In this document: one piece after another, positions 53,101-64,000 of the stretch
Layout of the letters: each line of letters begins with the position of its first letter
How positions within the stretch are numbered: the first letter of the stretch is position 1
From: Amblyomma americanum
Lineage: Eukaryota > Arthropoda > Arachnida > Ixodida > Ixodidae
Direction of reading: 5' to 3'
Length of the DNA: 64,000 nucleotides
Assembly (NCBI RefSeq): GCF_052857255.1
Contig: NC_135500.1
Span: 48,324,272 to 48,388,271 of the forward strand
Notes under the pieces: generated by a model
What the model was told of the DNA's origin: nothing
Databases searched by the model: none
Seen by the model: the letters and a program-made list of their open reading frames with translations, nothing else
Program-made: the position numbers and the translations under genes

Positions 53101-56100
53101 GTGAGTGCGCCTCAGTGTTTCCGAAGGACTGCCCGGTTCGTGAGTGTGACTGCCTGGCCAGCGATATATGGTGTGGTGGCTGTGCAAGAAGATTTGCGGA
53201 AAGGGGCAGCGCGTGAGCACACTGGTCTGCCTTAAACATGGTATTGTAGGTGCTCCGGCCTTTACTCTGATCCTGTGTTTCAAGGCGCGATCGGTAGCTG
53301 TGAACGTCTGGACACCAATTAGTTCAGTGTTTGCCTCTATTTACACGCTGTCGCTGACCTGATATTCAACTGCGTGAGTGATGAGAGGGTGGCACAAAGG
53401 GTTGTCTGCCGGCTGAGCAACATGCTTCCAGAATGTGTTCGGCTTGTCGGCGGGAGTGTGCTCATCAGTGTGCTTAATTTGTGTGCATCAGTGTCTGTGT
53501 GCATAAGGGCAGTTTCTGAAGACAGCGGTGTCAGCAAGGCAGCGTACATGTGCCAGGTACATCGTCTCGAGCATCGATGAGGTAAGGGAAACAGCAACGA
53601 AAAATTGCTGTTGACTTTCTTCTGACGGCTGCATGCAAAGTTCATATTGATGGCTGGTGGCTTTCTTCAGGTGTGTAATAACAAGTCCCTTATGTTCCTA
53701 CCCTTTTTTGGTCACATGCAAACAGCTATGAATCTCATGGCCCATTTATTTGTAGCCTATTAAGCGAGGAAGCCTTGCGCAAATAAAAACAGCATTTCAA
53801 AATAGTCTTGTCTGTAAAGTAAAACGCACAACGAGTTTTCAGATTACTACAATATGCGGATGTGGGTGACTCGTAGGGCGTCTGCATGTCTATGGTTCTC
53901 TTTCGTTGCACACAAACGCAATGGCTTGGCATCTGCATTTTGATAAACGCAGTTGCAAAAGCATTCGTGTAGTGAGATTTTAGTGCAGTTAAATATTCTG
54001 AGGTAAAGTTAACCTTGGACTTCCCCTACAATGTGCCTTGTAGCAGTTGCCTTCACTGCAACACAATAAAAATAAATATGTAGTAATTATTTATACCCAT
54101 CAGTCTGGCTGTAGTCAAGCTGTTTTCACAGTTTTGTTGTACTTCCTCCATCATTTTGATAGAGATGACCAATAAAATATAACTGTTACAAAAGCAGTTT
54201 ATTTGAGTAGTAGTTACGGTCATACATGAAACTTCAGTTTAATAATTACAGCTCTGTGATGTCTCGTATTTGAAAGTCTTTTCTCTTGTGTGTATGAAAC
54301 TTGCATTGCACTCAAGCTCACACACTAAAGACAGTGTTGATTGCCTTCCAGGTGACATGTGTATAATGTGCCTGTTCGATGCATCACTGCAATCCTAGGA
54401 AGTCATGTGCTGAGGAATGCTGCTGCAAGGTTCAACATCGTTCACCTCTCAGCTAGAGTGCTTCTCAAGCAAAGAATCATTCTTTGGAAGGGTTGCATTG
54501 GATGTCTTCACAGGTGTCAAGTGCTGTACACATGGAACAGGATGCTTTTCAAAGGCGATCACAACTTGCACTGTGCGACACATTGCATGCATCCGCACTT
54601 AGCTGCAGGACTCACTGCCACAGTTTTCACCTGTAGTGATGCTATGATCAGTCTATGTAAACATTTTTTGTGCTTCAAGTTTCATTGCACACAGCAATAA
54701 AGCTGTTCAAGTCTGTGATTTTTGTGCTGCTCTTTAAACAGGACCAAATTTTGCTTTCAGTTTGTCACTAGAGTGTGTAATGACAGGTGCGTTTGATGTG
54801 TAGACTAGGCTTTTCTCTAATGCTGCAGTTCTCCACGTGACAGGAATCGCAGAAGAAACTTTAATCCTACCATCTGCAAATTGGCCGGATGTGTGCTTAA
54901 ACACATGCTTTAACGCTACTGAACGGTTGCTAATTCTTAATGTACTGCAATGCTGTGTGCTCTCTTTATGCAGAATGTGCATGTTGGTGCTTTAGTCCAG
55001 TGAAACAGAGGAAGTCACCAAAATGTTTTTGTCCTGCCAGCAGAGATTTGAACCAGTACTTCTCTTTGATTCCTGTTAGAAGTTTGTGCTCCATGACGTG
55101 ATTACTGCTTCACTGAAATTTCTTGACATGCACGAAACATAGGGATGTGTATGCAGTCATTTATCACATCTTGCTCAGGGCGCAGTCTGATTTTGTAGGC
55201 AACTGTTCGTCCGATAGGAGGTCCCTAATGTGTCATCTGTGTGTGCTCACAGAGCAAAGCAAGCTTTGTCTCCTGACATTTCTTTACCTCTGTGCCTGTT
55301 TTCTACTGTTGCTTTTAAATGCTATGTGTAGTGATACAGCAATCCACTAGTTTTCCTCTGAGCAAAAAGTGAGGAAACTCTTTCATGTTTGCCATCTGCC
55401 AAGCTTGTATGAATGAAAGACAAGGCAGCTGTCTGCTAGTTCGACCAGTTTCGCTGTGTAACGCCCCGCTTTTACCAACCTTGTTGCTGGCACTTTGCTT
55501 CTTGGCTGCTGCTAATGCTGTTAGGCGAATTTGACAAACATTCCAGACAATCTGTTCAACCTATGTTTCTTTGGTTAAACTGGGGCATCAATGGACGCAT
55601 TGCTATTTTTTGATTCAACACAGGAATCTACTGGATTTGGCACTTCGTGAAATGGGCATTATCAATGTGCACATATACCGCATCACACTTCTTTCACGCA
55701 TTGCAACTTGTCTTGTTACTGGAGAAATCTGCCTCTGTGACCCTGATGTGTGCGGGATTTTACCACTTTTGCTGTGTGGCAGCAGCAATCGGCTCATTAC
55801 TGTCATTGCCATCACATGTCCTGCAGCAGTCATGAAATTTTCTTTTGCATCAAAAACAAATGTGTTTGTTGTGATACTTTGCAGAAAGGAAGTTTGTTCC
55901 TTGCTCCGCAATTTTGCTTGAGCTTCAAAAGAAAATTGGAAGCAAAGCAATTGATTTTTTAAAACAAGCTAATATTTCAGGGGGCTCAAATTTTGTGCAA
56001 TATATCTTCCAGTGCACTCAATTTCCACTAACATATTGCAGTTTTCTCTGCCTTTGTATCACAGCTGATTTGTTTAGTCAATAAAATGCACGTTTCACTT

Positions 56101-57502
56101 ACATCTATCCTGATCACCAGTTTATTGTCTACTTTACCCAGTACTCAGGCCTTCCCTTGCGATTAACTGTGTCAGTGCCACCAATGTCTAATCCCACCTC
56201 TATGTAAAATTATCTATGCATGCGTGGCTGTGCTGATGTTCGCCAAAAAAAAGATGCAAATGACCAAATGCATGAGAAAATTGCATTCAACCCTTTAGGG
56301 CACTTTGTACACAACTGCGTACATTGCGAAATAATTTTCCTCGTGGTTTGCTTTAGTTGTCACTGATTTATTCATTTCAATCCCATTTAGCATCCATCGT
56401 CCTCTAAATAGGGTGCTTTTTATGGTTGCAGCACATATTTTTCTGGCAGAATACAACAGCATAGCAACTGTTCCAGTATGTATGTTTGTAAACAATGCCT
56501 AGATCAAAAATTGGAATGCTTGTTCTGCTTTGTATTTGGCATTTCTGTTTTGGTTTTTAATGGTGCGCCAGCTGTCTTCAATTGCAATGAATTGCAGGGT
56601 TGTAGTCAAGTCTTCACGCCACATGGTCTGCTTTTGATCCCCGAAGTGCAAAACTCAGTATTCTTGAAGCTTAAAGGGCCTTGAAAGGCTAAAACAAGGG
56701 TTTTCCTCACCTTGCAGAAGTTTATATCATGATGGGTGCCTTGAATACTCCACTACACAGCTAAAAAGTGAACCCTGTGGCGTGAAGTCTTCACGTAGGG
56801 GTCTACATGCACCGTATCAGTGCAATTCCTACTGCTGACTTCTGCTTTTAGCTGTGTATTGTATGGTGCTGTGAGGATAATTTATTTCGTGTTGAACAAT
56901 CTCCTGTGGTTTATTAATTATCATGAATACATCCTATGTGGTGCACACATTAAAAAACCTACCGAAAGCCAGTGGCTACCGTCGCTGGCTAGATTGCTTT
57001 TTGTGCATCCTGGAGACTTCTATCTTAATAGTACCCTAACCAGAACACTACCGCTGTCTGTATTATTGCCTCCCATATGTTGTCCTGAGGGAGACATCAA
57101 CATTGAATGTCTTGCCTATTTTCTGTCTAATCTTACGCTTGTGTTTTTCCTGCCATGTTCCTGCCTCTATTGCTGCAATATTTGGCTGTATTAAATTCAA
57201 AAAAGCGGTTACCAATTTTATGTGTTCCCCCACTCTTCTTTGTATACTTCCGGGCCTTCAGAGTATGGAAATAAATTAATTTCCTCCTTGTCTGTAGTGC
57301 TCCTAAGTTTACTGTCATGTTTTTGTTCTCCTTCAGCTCTTTGGCTCATGGTGCCACTTAGTTGTCTCTTTAAATACTGCGTGCAAGACCAACTGGAATG
57401 CTTGGACCCAAAACACATGTTCGGGCTTTGTGTGACGTGTACTAGGCAATGAGTGTGCATACATGAACATTAAATTAAGTTTCTTGCATCACACAAATAA
57501 AC
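53101..57502. other. T-rich, transcript-like region with poly(A) signals; no protein found
   Basis: AATAAA or near variants occur around 54065, 54172, 54698 and 56080 in plus orientation, and base composition is that of a tick 3' UTR or non-coding transcript (TG- and T-rich). Open frames are short and unrecognised. It may be the untranslated or non-coding part of a gene starting near 53045, but nothing proves it. Confidence 0.3.
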
Positions 57503-57706
57503 CTGCCGCGGTGGCTCAGTGGTTATGGTGGTTGGCTGCTGACCCGAAAGATGCAGGTTCAATCCCGGCCGCAGCGGTAGAGGCCTGTGTACTGTGTGAT
57601 GCCAGTTCACGGCAAAGAACCAGAGGGGATCGAAATTATCGAGAGCTCTCTACTACAGCATCTCTCATAGCTTGAGTCGCTTTGGGATCATAAACCCCAT
57701 AAAACA
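57503..57706 (+). mobile_element. tRNA-derived SINE (CCCCATAAA-tail subfamily)
   Basis: Well-preserved head: CTGCCGCGGTGGCTCAGTGG (A box 57512-57522), then GTTGGCTGCTGACCCGAAAG and B box GGTTCAATCC (57566-57575). The body has GCCTGTGTACTGTGTGATGC and GAGCTCTCTACTACAGCATC, with the tail GCTTTGGGATCATAAACCCC. It lacks about 25 bp after GCAGCGG compared with 11501-11736. Confidence 0.9.
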
Positions 57707-60152
57707 AAGCAAGTATCTTGCACATTGCATGTGTCTTACTGTAATATGGTGTCGTCACCGATATTTACCCTCTAGCTCTATGTTCCTCCCCTGCCCCTTT
57801 GTGGAATAACAGGTGAAGGAACTTTTCCTTATCCGACCTCTCCACCTTTTCTGGCATATAGCTTTCTCTCTTACTTGGAAGCTTGCTGTACTGTACTTGA
57901 TCAGGCATCTAAAGGAGCTGCTTGATTTCATGGTAGGTGCATAACTGTTAATCTACAACGAAGAAACTTCAAGACGCTGCCTGACTCGTGTTGCTTGTGT
58001 GGACAGCAAGGGAGGTGAGGCGGCCTGTAAGTGCTCAAGAAAATAATTTTGCCCCACCTCACAGAATGTTGTGCTTACTTGCATCGCACATATAGTGTAG
58101 CTGCTTCTGTGTGGTGGTCGTGAGTGTTACGCATTCACTTGAACAAGTAGAAAAAATTTATGCCTTTCTAGGAAGGGAAAAACAAGCAAAATTGCTGACG
58201 GCATTTGTATTTTTATGAAGTAATATATGTGCCACTTACATCACAAAAGTGCATGCGTGCAGGCTTGCGAAGCAAAATATGAGTACATCACTGAATTTTG
58301 TGAGGATACGCTCTATTCAAATTATGTTGTGTGTGTGCGTGTGGGGGGGGGGGGGGAGTTTTCGCTTTGTTTTATGTTGTTTGTTATTAATGCCAGAAAA
58401 GAATCTTTTTTCGCCGGCTTTGCACATTTAAGTTGATAATAAGGGATGCGCACTCGGTATGTTCTCCTTGACGAGATTTACTCCGATATTCCGCGCTTTG
58501 CAGTTTCGTTTCGTGCGCGGGTGCATGCTAACATGACTAACAACAGAGTCTGGTGCAACGCGTTGCCTAAAATGTGCACATCGGCTTGCCTTGCCAAGCA
58601 TGCATTTCAGCACTAAACACATCTGGGAGGCCTTCCAAGCGCACACAGATACAACTCCGCTGCACCCCGCTCTCTGTTAAAGCCGATACGTAGCGATTAA
58701 AAGCTTTAGCACCTTTGCTGACCTGACGGTAGCTGACGCGGCGCCTAGGAAACAGTGGGTTTCCGCAGAGTTTACAACGCTAAGTATGCGAGCGTTGTCC
58801 TCAGACAGGGACTGCTGGCCTGCGCGTATTTAGGCGCCGTTTCGGGCGCCTTTTCAGCAGTGGCGGCACCACTCTAAAAATATAGCTCCCGTTGGTTCCT
58901 TTCCTGGCCCGGACGAGATGACTTTTCCCCCAGAAAGCTGCCTTAGTCTCAGTTACTGCATTCAACTGTGGCTGGTAAGCAAATGTGCGAAGCTGTCGTC
59001 GATCGTTATAAGGAGCAATGCCACAAAGGCATCATGCCGGCCAAAGCTTTCACTTTCCGCTCTAATTCGGCACGTACGCCATTACGAATACCCTTGCCCC
59101 GTTCCTGATGTTCGCCAGCTTCTCTGGGCAACAGTATGCACGCGTGTGGCGCCGCTAGTGACTCGCGGGTACGCCATCAGTTCACCTCGACTGAAAAGTC
59201 GTCTAGGCTGCGCCCTCGCTCGCACCGCCGCATCGAACTCGATGAATCCTTTGACAACCGACGTGCGAGTCTTTCGCACTGAGTAGCCTAAGTCGGTCTG
59301 CCCTTAGCTGCTGCCGGACATCCGACATGATACTCAAGATGCCGCAACATAATTCACTCCTTCGCACTGCCCCTCGACGCGTATGCACCGAAGATTGCAA
59401 CGCAGAGGCTCAGCGCAAGCTCCCGAAGCGGCGTCTTGTTCCGTACTTGGCGCAATTAGTAGCAGACGACGGTATTTATTTCTAGATCAGTTTTTACTTT
59501 TTTTTTCTGTTCACGTAATCAGATTCTGTGGGTACGTAACCTGGCACCGCCTTCATGATTACGTCACGCCTACGTCACAATTTCAACAAAATGGCGAAAT
59601 GTCGAGAATAGGGCCCCCGGTCTCAATTTCGGTCGTTTTTTTCGGAAAATACAGCGCGTCCAGGGCAGCCAAATTTCGGAAATTGAATCATAAGCTCTTG
59701 CATTAGTTAGTGAAGCAGATAACTGCAATATGAAGAACGACCATGTCATGGACCCTTTAAGGCGCAGTTAAGGTGTCTACCTAGAGTGAGACAGTTACTA
59801 CGCCATTCCCTTTCCTCAAAAAGCAATTTTCTTATCAATATTGTGATGCAACCTTTTGTCCTACAGCGTTCCGAGTGGTATCATAAGCGCGCGCGCGTGT
59901 GTGTGTGTGGGAGGGGGGGGGGGGAGGTCGAGGTATCAATGCACGCAGGCACAGTAATGCATTCGCATTCCCACGCGTAAGGAGGCTTAAGTGTGCCTTC
60001 CGAATTTTTTATTTCTTTATTATGAATAGCTACAGCACCGTTGGGCATTATCGTAGGCGTTATTTACAAACACAAAGGGGAAAAGAATAGCGCTATCAAT
60101 TATCGAATCAGTTGTAATTCAAAAATATATCCGATATTTTTCAACCCTATAA
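57707..60152. other. No gene recognised
   Basis: Includes a G-rich run near 58341-58357, a GT/G run near 59890-59925, and an open frame at 58918-59286 with no recognisable family. GTCGAGAATAGGGCCCCC near 59600 resembles, in reverse complement, GGGGCCCTATTCTCGACA near 52274, a possible small repeat. Confidence 0.35.
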
Positions 60153-60893
60153 ATGAACTTGAAATACCCTGCTTTTCCTATGGAACAAAGTAGCAGTAGT
60201 TGCTGTGATGCTGATGACGTGCAGATGGGTCCCTTCAAGTATGTGCTTGACATTATTTCGCCTGTTCTTGCTCATCTTTACAATATATATCTCTCACAAG
60301 GCCAGTTTCCGGAAAGAATGCAGGTGGAAAGGCTCCTTGTTCTCTTCAAAAAAAGGACAGAAAACACGAATTTCTAACTATCGACCTAGCTCCATACCCC
60401 AGATTTTCTCCAAAGGACTTGAGAAGGTACTATTTTGTATTTTAGCTCACTTTTTTGACAAGCATATGTTATTAACTCTGCATCCGCATTCCTTTCACAA
60501 ATGCATGTCGACTTAACTGGCACTCCTTAGGAAGAAAGAACAAATTCTAGAAAACTCTCAGGCCGGTTTATTAACCTTGCGTGTTTCCGTCGACTAGTCC
60601 AAAGTCTTCGATTCCATTGATCATAAACTGTTGATTTCGTAAACTGCCTTATTATATTTTTATAGATACGGTCCACGACTTACTTGAATCATACTTTAGT
60701 CACAGAAAGCAATTTGTGCATATAAATGACTTATCATCTAATGTCCACCCTCTTCATGTAGGTGTCCCGCAAAGATGCATCTTGGGCCCTCTTTTGTTTA
60801 ACATGTTAAAATGTGATCTCTCTTTCCTCTCTCCCTTTTCCCCCCTCTCTCCGTTATTCTTCTTACGTGTGGAGTTATGTACTGGGCGCCGCC
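60153..60893 (+). pseudogene. CR1/jockey-like LINE RT, upstream part
   Basis: The frames read FKYVLDIISPVLAHLYNIYL, QGQFPERMQVERLLVLFKK, FNYRPSSIPQIFSKGLEKVL (block 2), AGLLTLRVSVD, SKVFDSIDHKLL (first D block degraded) and VGVPQRCILGPLLFN (block 4, with QR for QG). Several stops and shifts. The element is interrupted at a TA by the DD82E transposon and resumes at 63118. Confidence 0.7.
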
Positions 60894-61171
60894 TATACTT
60901 CGTCTCACAAGATGTTTGCAGCACTACGGAAGGTAGAGCTCTGTCGTCCAATCAGGGCTGCAGAAACGCAGAAAATAGTCCCTCGAATATTTGAGGAGTG
61001 TATGACTATTAATCAAAACAATAAGCATTGCAACTAAAAACATGATTTGGACAGGTATATTTAAATGGTAGGGAGTGTTTCAATCACTGGTGAAATTACC
61101 AGACAAAGCCCGTACGGACACAGCTCTGCGGAGGCCTGCTGCGAGGTAGTGATGCGTCGCCACTTTCCAAC

Positions 61172-62584
61172 ATGGCGTCGGACGAGTCTGTTGTGTCTCC
61201 TGTGTGCTCTACACCGACAGTGCGCTGTTTCCCCAAGCAGGCGAAGCAGGTGGCTTTAAATGTTCTTGAAGCGCTTCGCGTCGAGTGCGGGGGCAGTTGG
61301 AGTACAAATGCGCTCATCAAGAGGACGGCAAAACTCACGCAGGTGAGCGAGCGAACGCTTTACAAGTGGACAACGGAGACGTTGAACGCGGGCCGAGTGT
61401 TGTCAACGAAGAAGCGTGCTGGCGGAAGAGGCCGCGAGCGGACGAAGAAGCTGGACGATTTTGACCTGAGCGTGTTGCGAAGGGTGGTACACACCTTTTT
61501 CCAGAGAGGGGAAATTCCAACTATCGCGAAGGTGGTTGCGCATTTCGAAGAGGACGAAACGCTACCGACCGTGTCCGCAGCGACAATGCAGAGGATGTTG
61601 AAGAAACTTGGCTTCCGATATAAGAAGCGCTCTCGGAATGCGATGTTAATCGAAGCGACGCACATTGTGTAGTGTCGCCGCCGGTACCTGCGCCAGATAG
61701 CGGAGCTGCGACGCCAGGGTAGGCCTATTTTCTTCACCGACGAAACGTGGGTTAACGCCGGCCACACGCGAAGTCGAGTGTGGACTGACTGCACCATCCA
61801 ATCTGCACACCAAGCGCATCGATCCGGACTGTCGACTGGTCTACAAAACCCCAGTGGCAAAGGTGGCAGGCTTATTGTGACGCATTGCGGTAGTGAGCAA
61901 GGTTTTGTCGAAGGCGCAGCGGAAGTTTTCCGAGCGAAGAAAAACTCGGGCGATTACCACGAGGAAATGAACGGGGAACACTACGATAACTCGTTCTCCA
62001 GGAGACTTCTCCCACTACTACCACCCGGCAGCGTTATAGTGATGGACAACGCGCCATATCATTCTGTGAAGCAGGATAAAGTGCCGCGGATGAGTAGCCT
62101 CAAAAAGGACATACAGGCTTGGCTGTCCGGAAAAGGTGTCACCTGGAGCAGCGGCATGGTGAAGGCCGAGCTCATGCAGCTTGTCAGCAATGTGAACACA
62201 GGTGGGGAGCAATACCGTGTCGACTGCATTGCTAAAGCTGCTGGCCATCTCGTTGTGCGCCTGCCACCGTACCACTGCCAACTGAACCCGATAGAGCTTG
62301 TCTGGAGCGACGTCAAGGGTTTCGTGGCCAGCCAAAACAAGACGTTTAAGCTCCAAGACGTCGAGCCTCTGGTTTGGCAAGGCATCACGCAAGTGACTGT
62401 TGAGAAATGGAAGAATTACGTGCAGCATATTATCAGTGAGGAAGATGTGATGAGAAAACTGGACCACATCATCGACGATGTTGTTGACCAGGGACCGGCC
62501 ATTGTTGTCAACCTGGAGGACGACACAACCAGCAGTGCTGAATTCAGTTGTTATGAGGACGATGAGATGATCGAACCCGTTTAA
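61172..62584 (+). pseudogene. DD82E transposase, one stop from intact
   Basis: 470 codons in a single frame, broken only by TAG at 61670-61672 (codon 167). Residues ~25-75 (QAKQVALNVLEALR ... VSERTLYKWTTETL) and ~100-155 (LSVLRRVVHTFFQRGEIPT ... SAATMQRMLKKLGFRYKKR) look like two helix-turn-helix DNA-binding modules joined by a basic, AT-hook-like GGRGRERTKK. The catalytic triad is FFTDETWV (D190), VIVMDNAPYH (D292) and CQLNPIELVWSDVKG (E375). There are 82 residues between D292 and E375, against 34-37 in Tc1 and mariner, which defines the DD82E (Sailor) group. The C-terminus is acidic (NLEDDTTSSAEF, YEDDEMIE). The protein would act in the nucleus, cutting at the terminal repeats and inserting at TA. 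Confidence 0.9.
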
Positions 62585-62737
62585 CGTGCGTTGCCTCTCG
62601 CGCAGCACATGGGCTTGTTTTGCATTTCGCCACCATCGACACTCGGCTGCCTCGGCACGCTGGAGTAAATAAATTTATATGCACATGACACGATTACTGA
62701 AATTTACTGCGACGCGACAACAGAGGAACTGATGAGA

Positions 62738-62975
62738 ACAGTACCCTGGTTGTCTCACATATATCGGTGGACACCCGAACCGCGCAGTAAAGGAAGAGAT
62801 AAAGGAGGGAGGGAAAGAAGAAAGACAATATCTCGGTGGACACCCGAACCGCATCGTAAAGGAAGAGATAAAGGAGGGAAAGAAGCGAGAGAAAACTGAA
62901 AATTGAAAGTTGGATTTTGAGGAAAGGCGCGGCGCTGCGCGGTGGAACACCTGTGGCTCGGTGCTACTATAAATA
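62738..62975 (-). mobile_element. SINE-type repeat (second family) inside the transposon
   Basis: Plus strand: TCTCACATATATCGGTGGAC, GTAAAGGAAGAGATAAAGG, repeated once at about 70-bp spacing (62761 and 62829), then GAAAACTGAAAATTGAAAG and CACCTGTGGCTCGGTGCTAC. The last part is shared with 9687-9786. It is minus-oriented with a duplicated tail. It lies between the transposase stop and the right terminal repeat, so it inserted after the transposon family arose. Confidence 0.65.
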
Positions 62976-63117
62976 GAGGTAGAAAGAAGCCACCTGGACA
63001 TCAGGTGGATCGAGCCACAGGCGCATAGGAACACACTAATGTAGTGCGCGCCATCCTGATTGGACGAGAGAGCTGTACCTTTCGTAGTGCTGCAAACATC
63101 TTGTGAGACGGAGTATA

Positions 63118-63960
63118 GTTAACGTCCCTGCCCCTTTCTGGTCACATTTCGATCCTTCTCTTTTTCGTGAAATATGTTATTAACATTGATCCCGGCACCA
63201 TATACATTATGTACGCTGATGACACCACACTTCTCTTTTCTTCCAAATCCCAAATGATTTAGTCCTACGTGAAAGTAGCGTGCTTTCTAAAATTACGTCA
63301 GTGGTCTCTCGAAAACATTCTAATTATCAACACCGAAAAACCAAAGCCTTACTCTTTCGTTCAAAAAATATATAGATGCCACGTTACCTGTAGATATAGT
63401 GCTATACACATGTACAATTGAAGTTGTGCGATCAATCAAATGCTTGGACGTGGACCTAGATATAAATATATCCTGGCGCTCCCATATAAATTTTCTCGCT
63501 GGCAAACTGTCATAGGTGCTCGGTGTTGTACATTTCCTCAGGTACCTGCCTCAATCCGTAAAACTACTCATTTAAATTGTACTTTTTCTCAGTCACCTTA
63601 ATTACTGCTATCCCGTATGGTAGACAACATCAAACACATAGATTCATAATCTGCTTCGTTTTTCAGAAGAATGTTCTTCGTTTGATATGCCATAAGCTTC
63701 ACGACTTTATATCCGCTCCTCTTTAGAGAGCGCTTAGAGTCCTAAAATTGCCTGCCTTAAGATTGCTGCTCTCTCATTGATCTCACAAAAAGCGCAGCAC
63801 CTAAAAAAAATCGCGCTCTCGAGACATGGCGTGTTCCTCACCTACGTACTATGGTTCGCAAGTGTTATGCCACCGGCTGCCCAGTTTACTGAATGATCTT
63901 TCCAGGTGTAATATCGATGTGCTCACTTGTTCCGCAAGACATATGTGTGAAGTGTTTTTG
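63118..63960 (+). pseudogene. CR1/jockey-like LINE RT, downstream part
   Basis: Resumes with INIDPGTIYIMYADDTTLLF and SSKSQ (catalytic YADD, about 63185-63250). After frameshifts come the RT C-terminal region NVLRLICHKLHDFISAPL (near 63670), RALRVLKLPALRL and LLNDLSRCNIDV. Same LINE as 60153-60893, split by the transposon. The tail is not reached before the window ends. Confidence 0.7.
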
Positions 63961-64000
63961 CGGTTATGACTGTTTGTGGTTCCACTTGTACTTTTTCTTT

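Larger units (their letters stand above)
60896..63115 (+). mobile_element. DD82E (Sailor-like) IS630/Tc1/mariner-type transposon
   Basis: Terminal inverted repeats of about 60 bp: TACTTCGTCTCACAAGATGT at 60896 and its near-complement ACATCTTGTGAGACGGAGTA ending at 63115. Complementarity continues inward through TTTGCAGCACTACG, GAGCTCT and CGTCCAATCAGG. Both ends are flanked by TA (60894-60895, 63116-63117), the target duplication of this superfamily. It carries one transposase gene (61172-62584) and, near its 3' end, a SINE-type insertion (62738-62975). Total 2.2 kb. It splits a LINE reverse-transcriptase gene. Confidence 0.9.

Noticed and set aside
57503..57706. A functional tRNA gene
   Set aside because: A and B boxes are present, but they sit in a SINE body with the SINE tail; no cloverleaf with acceptor stem and anticodon arm could be drawn.
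1..64000. CRISPR arrays, bacterial operons or ribosomal RNA genes
   Set aside because: No regularly spaced identical repeats, Shine-Dalgarno-led gene chains or rRNA cores seen; all evidence points to an arthropod nuclear genome.

Overview
The window looks like nuclear DNA of a hard tick (Ixodida, probably a metastriate genus). It holds at least six copies or pieces of tRNA-derived SINEs with a CCGCGGTGGCTCAGTGGTTA head and GGTTCGAACCC B box, a type I associate with ixodid ticks. It also holds I/R1-like, CR1/jockey-like and RTE-like LINEs, several Penelope-like elements, a THAP-domain relic, AAT microsatellites and very long intergenic or intronic stretches. No prokaryotic or organellar features are seen. 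Genus is not determined.

Host genes are few. The best supported is a selenoprotein P-like gene on the plus strand. Exon 30599-30792 encodes a signal peptide and ends in an in-frame UGA within a UxxC redox motif, followed by a 6.4 kb intron full of transposons. Exon 37207-37744 then completes a SELENOP N-terminal-type domain. A plausible SECIS hairpin lies 63 nt after the stop. A THAP-domain pseudogene lies at 1393-2050. Two short candidate first exons (50925-50973, 53045-53100) and a transcript-like, T-rich stretch with several AATAAA signals (53.1-57.5 kb) are weak.

The rest is nested mobile DNA. (1) 2721-5128: a hAT-like element with GTAACG-rich ends, carrying a CR1/jockey-like LINE. (2) 7.0-8.9 kb: scraps of LINE, Penelope and RTE. 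(3) 12990-19330: an I/R1-like LINE on the minus strand (ORF1 with three zinc knuckles, endonuclease, RT, RNase H). It is split by a second, plus-strand LINE (14414-15731) that left a 5-bp duplication and starts with a 105-bp inverted fold-back. (4) 20490-25940: a large imperfect palindrome. Two LINE fragments form inverted arms around a head-to-head pair of Penelope-like copies, and a SINE sits in one arm only. (5) 27948-28735: tandem LTR-like repeats. (6) In the selenoprotein intron: a LINE tail folded into a ~0.55 kb palindrome, a cluster of SINE copies with AAT runs, and an RTE LINE.

(7) 40786-48358: a nearly complete Penelope-like element with the canonical inverted partial copy, flanked by an 11-bp target duplication. 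One arm was invaded by a 4 kb CR1/jockey-like LINE whose ORF1 N-terminus carries a 2A-like motif. (8) 60153-63960: a LINE split by a 2.2 kb IS630/Tc1/mariner-type transposon. Its transposase has exactly 82 residues between the second D and the E (DD82E, Sailor-like) and is broken by only one stop codon. The order of nesting can be read directly at several of these sites.
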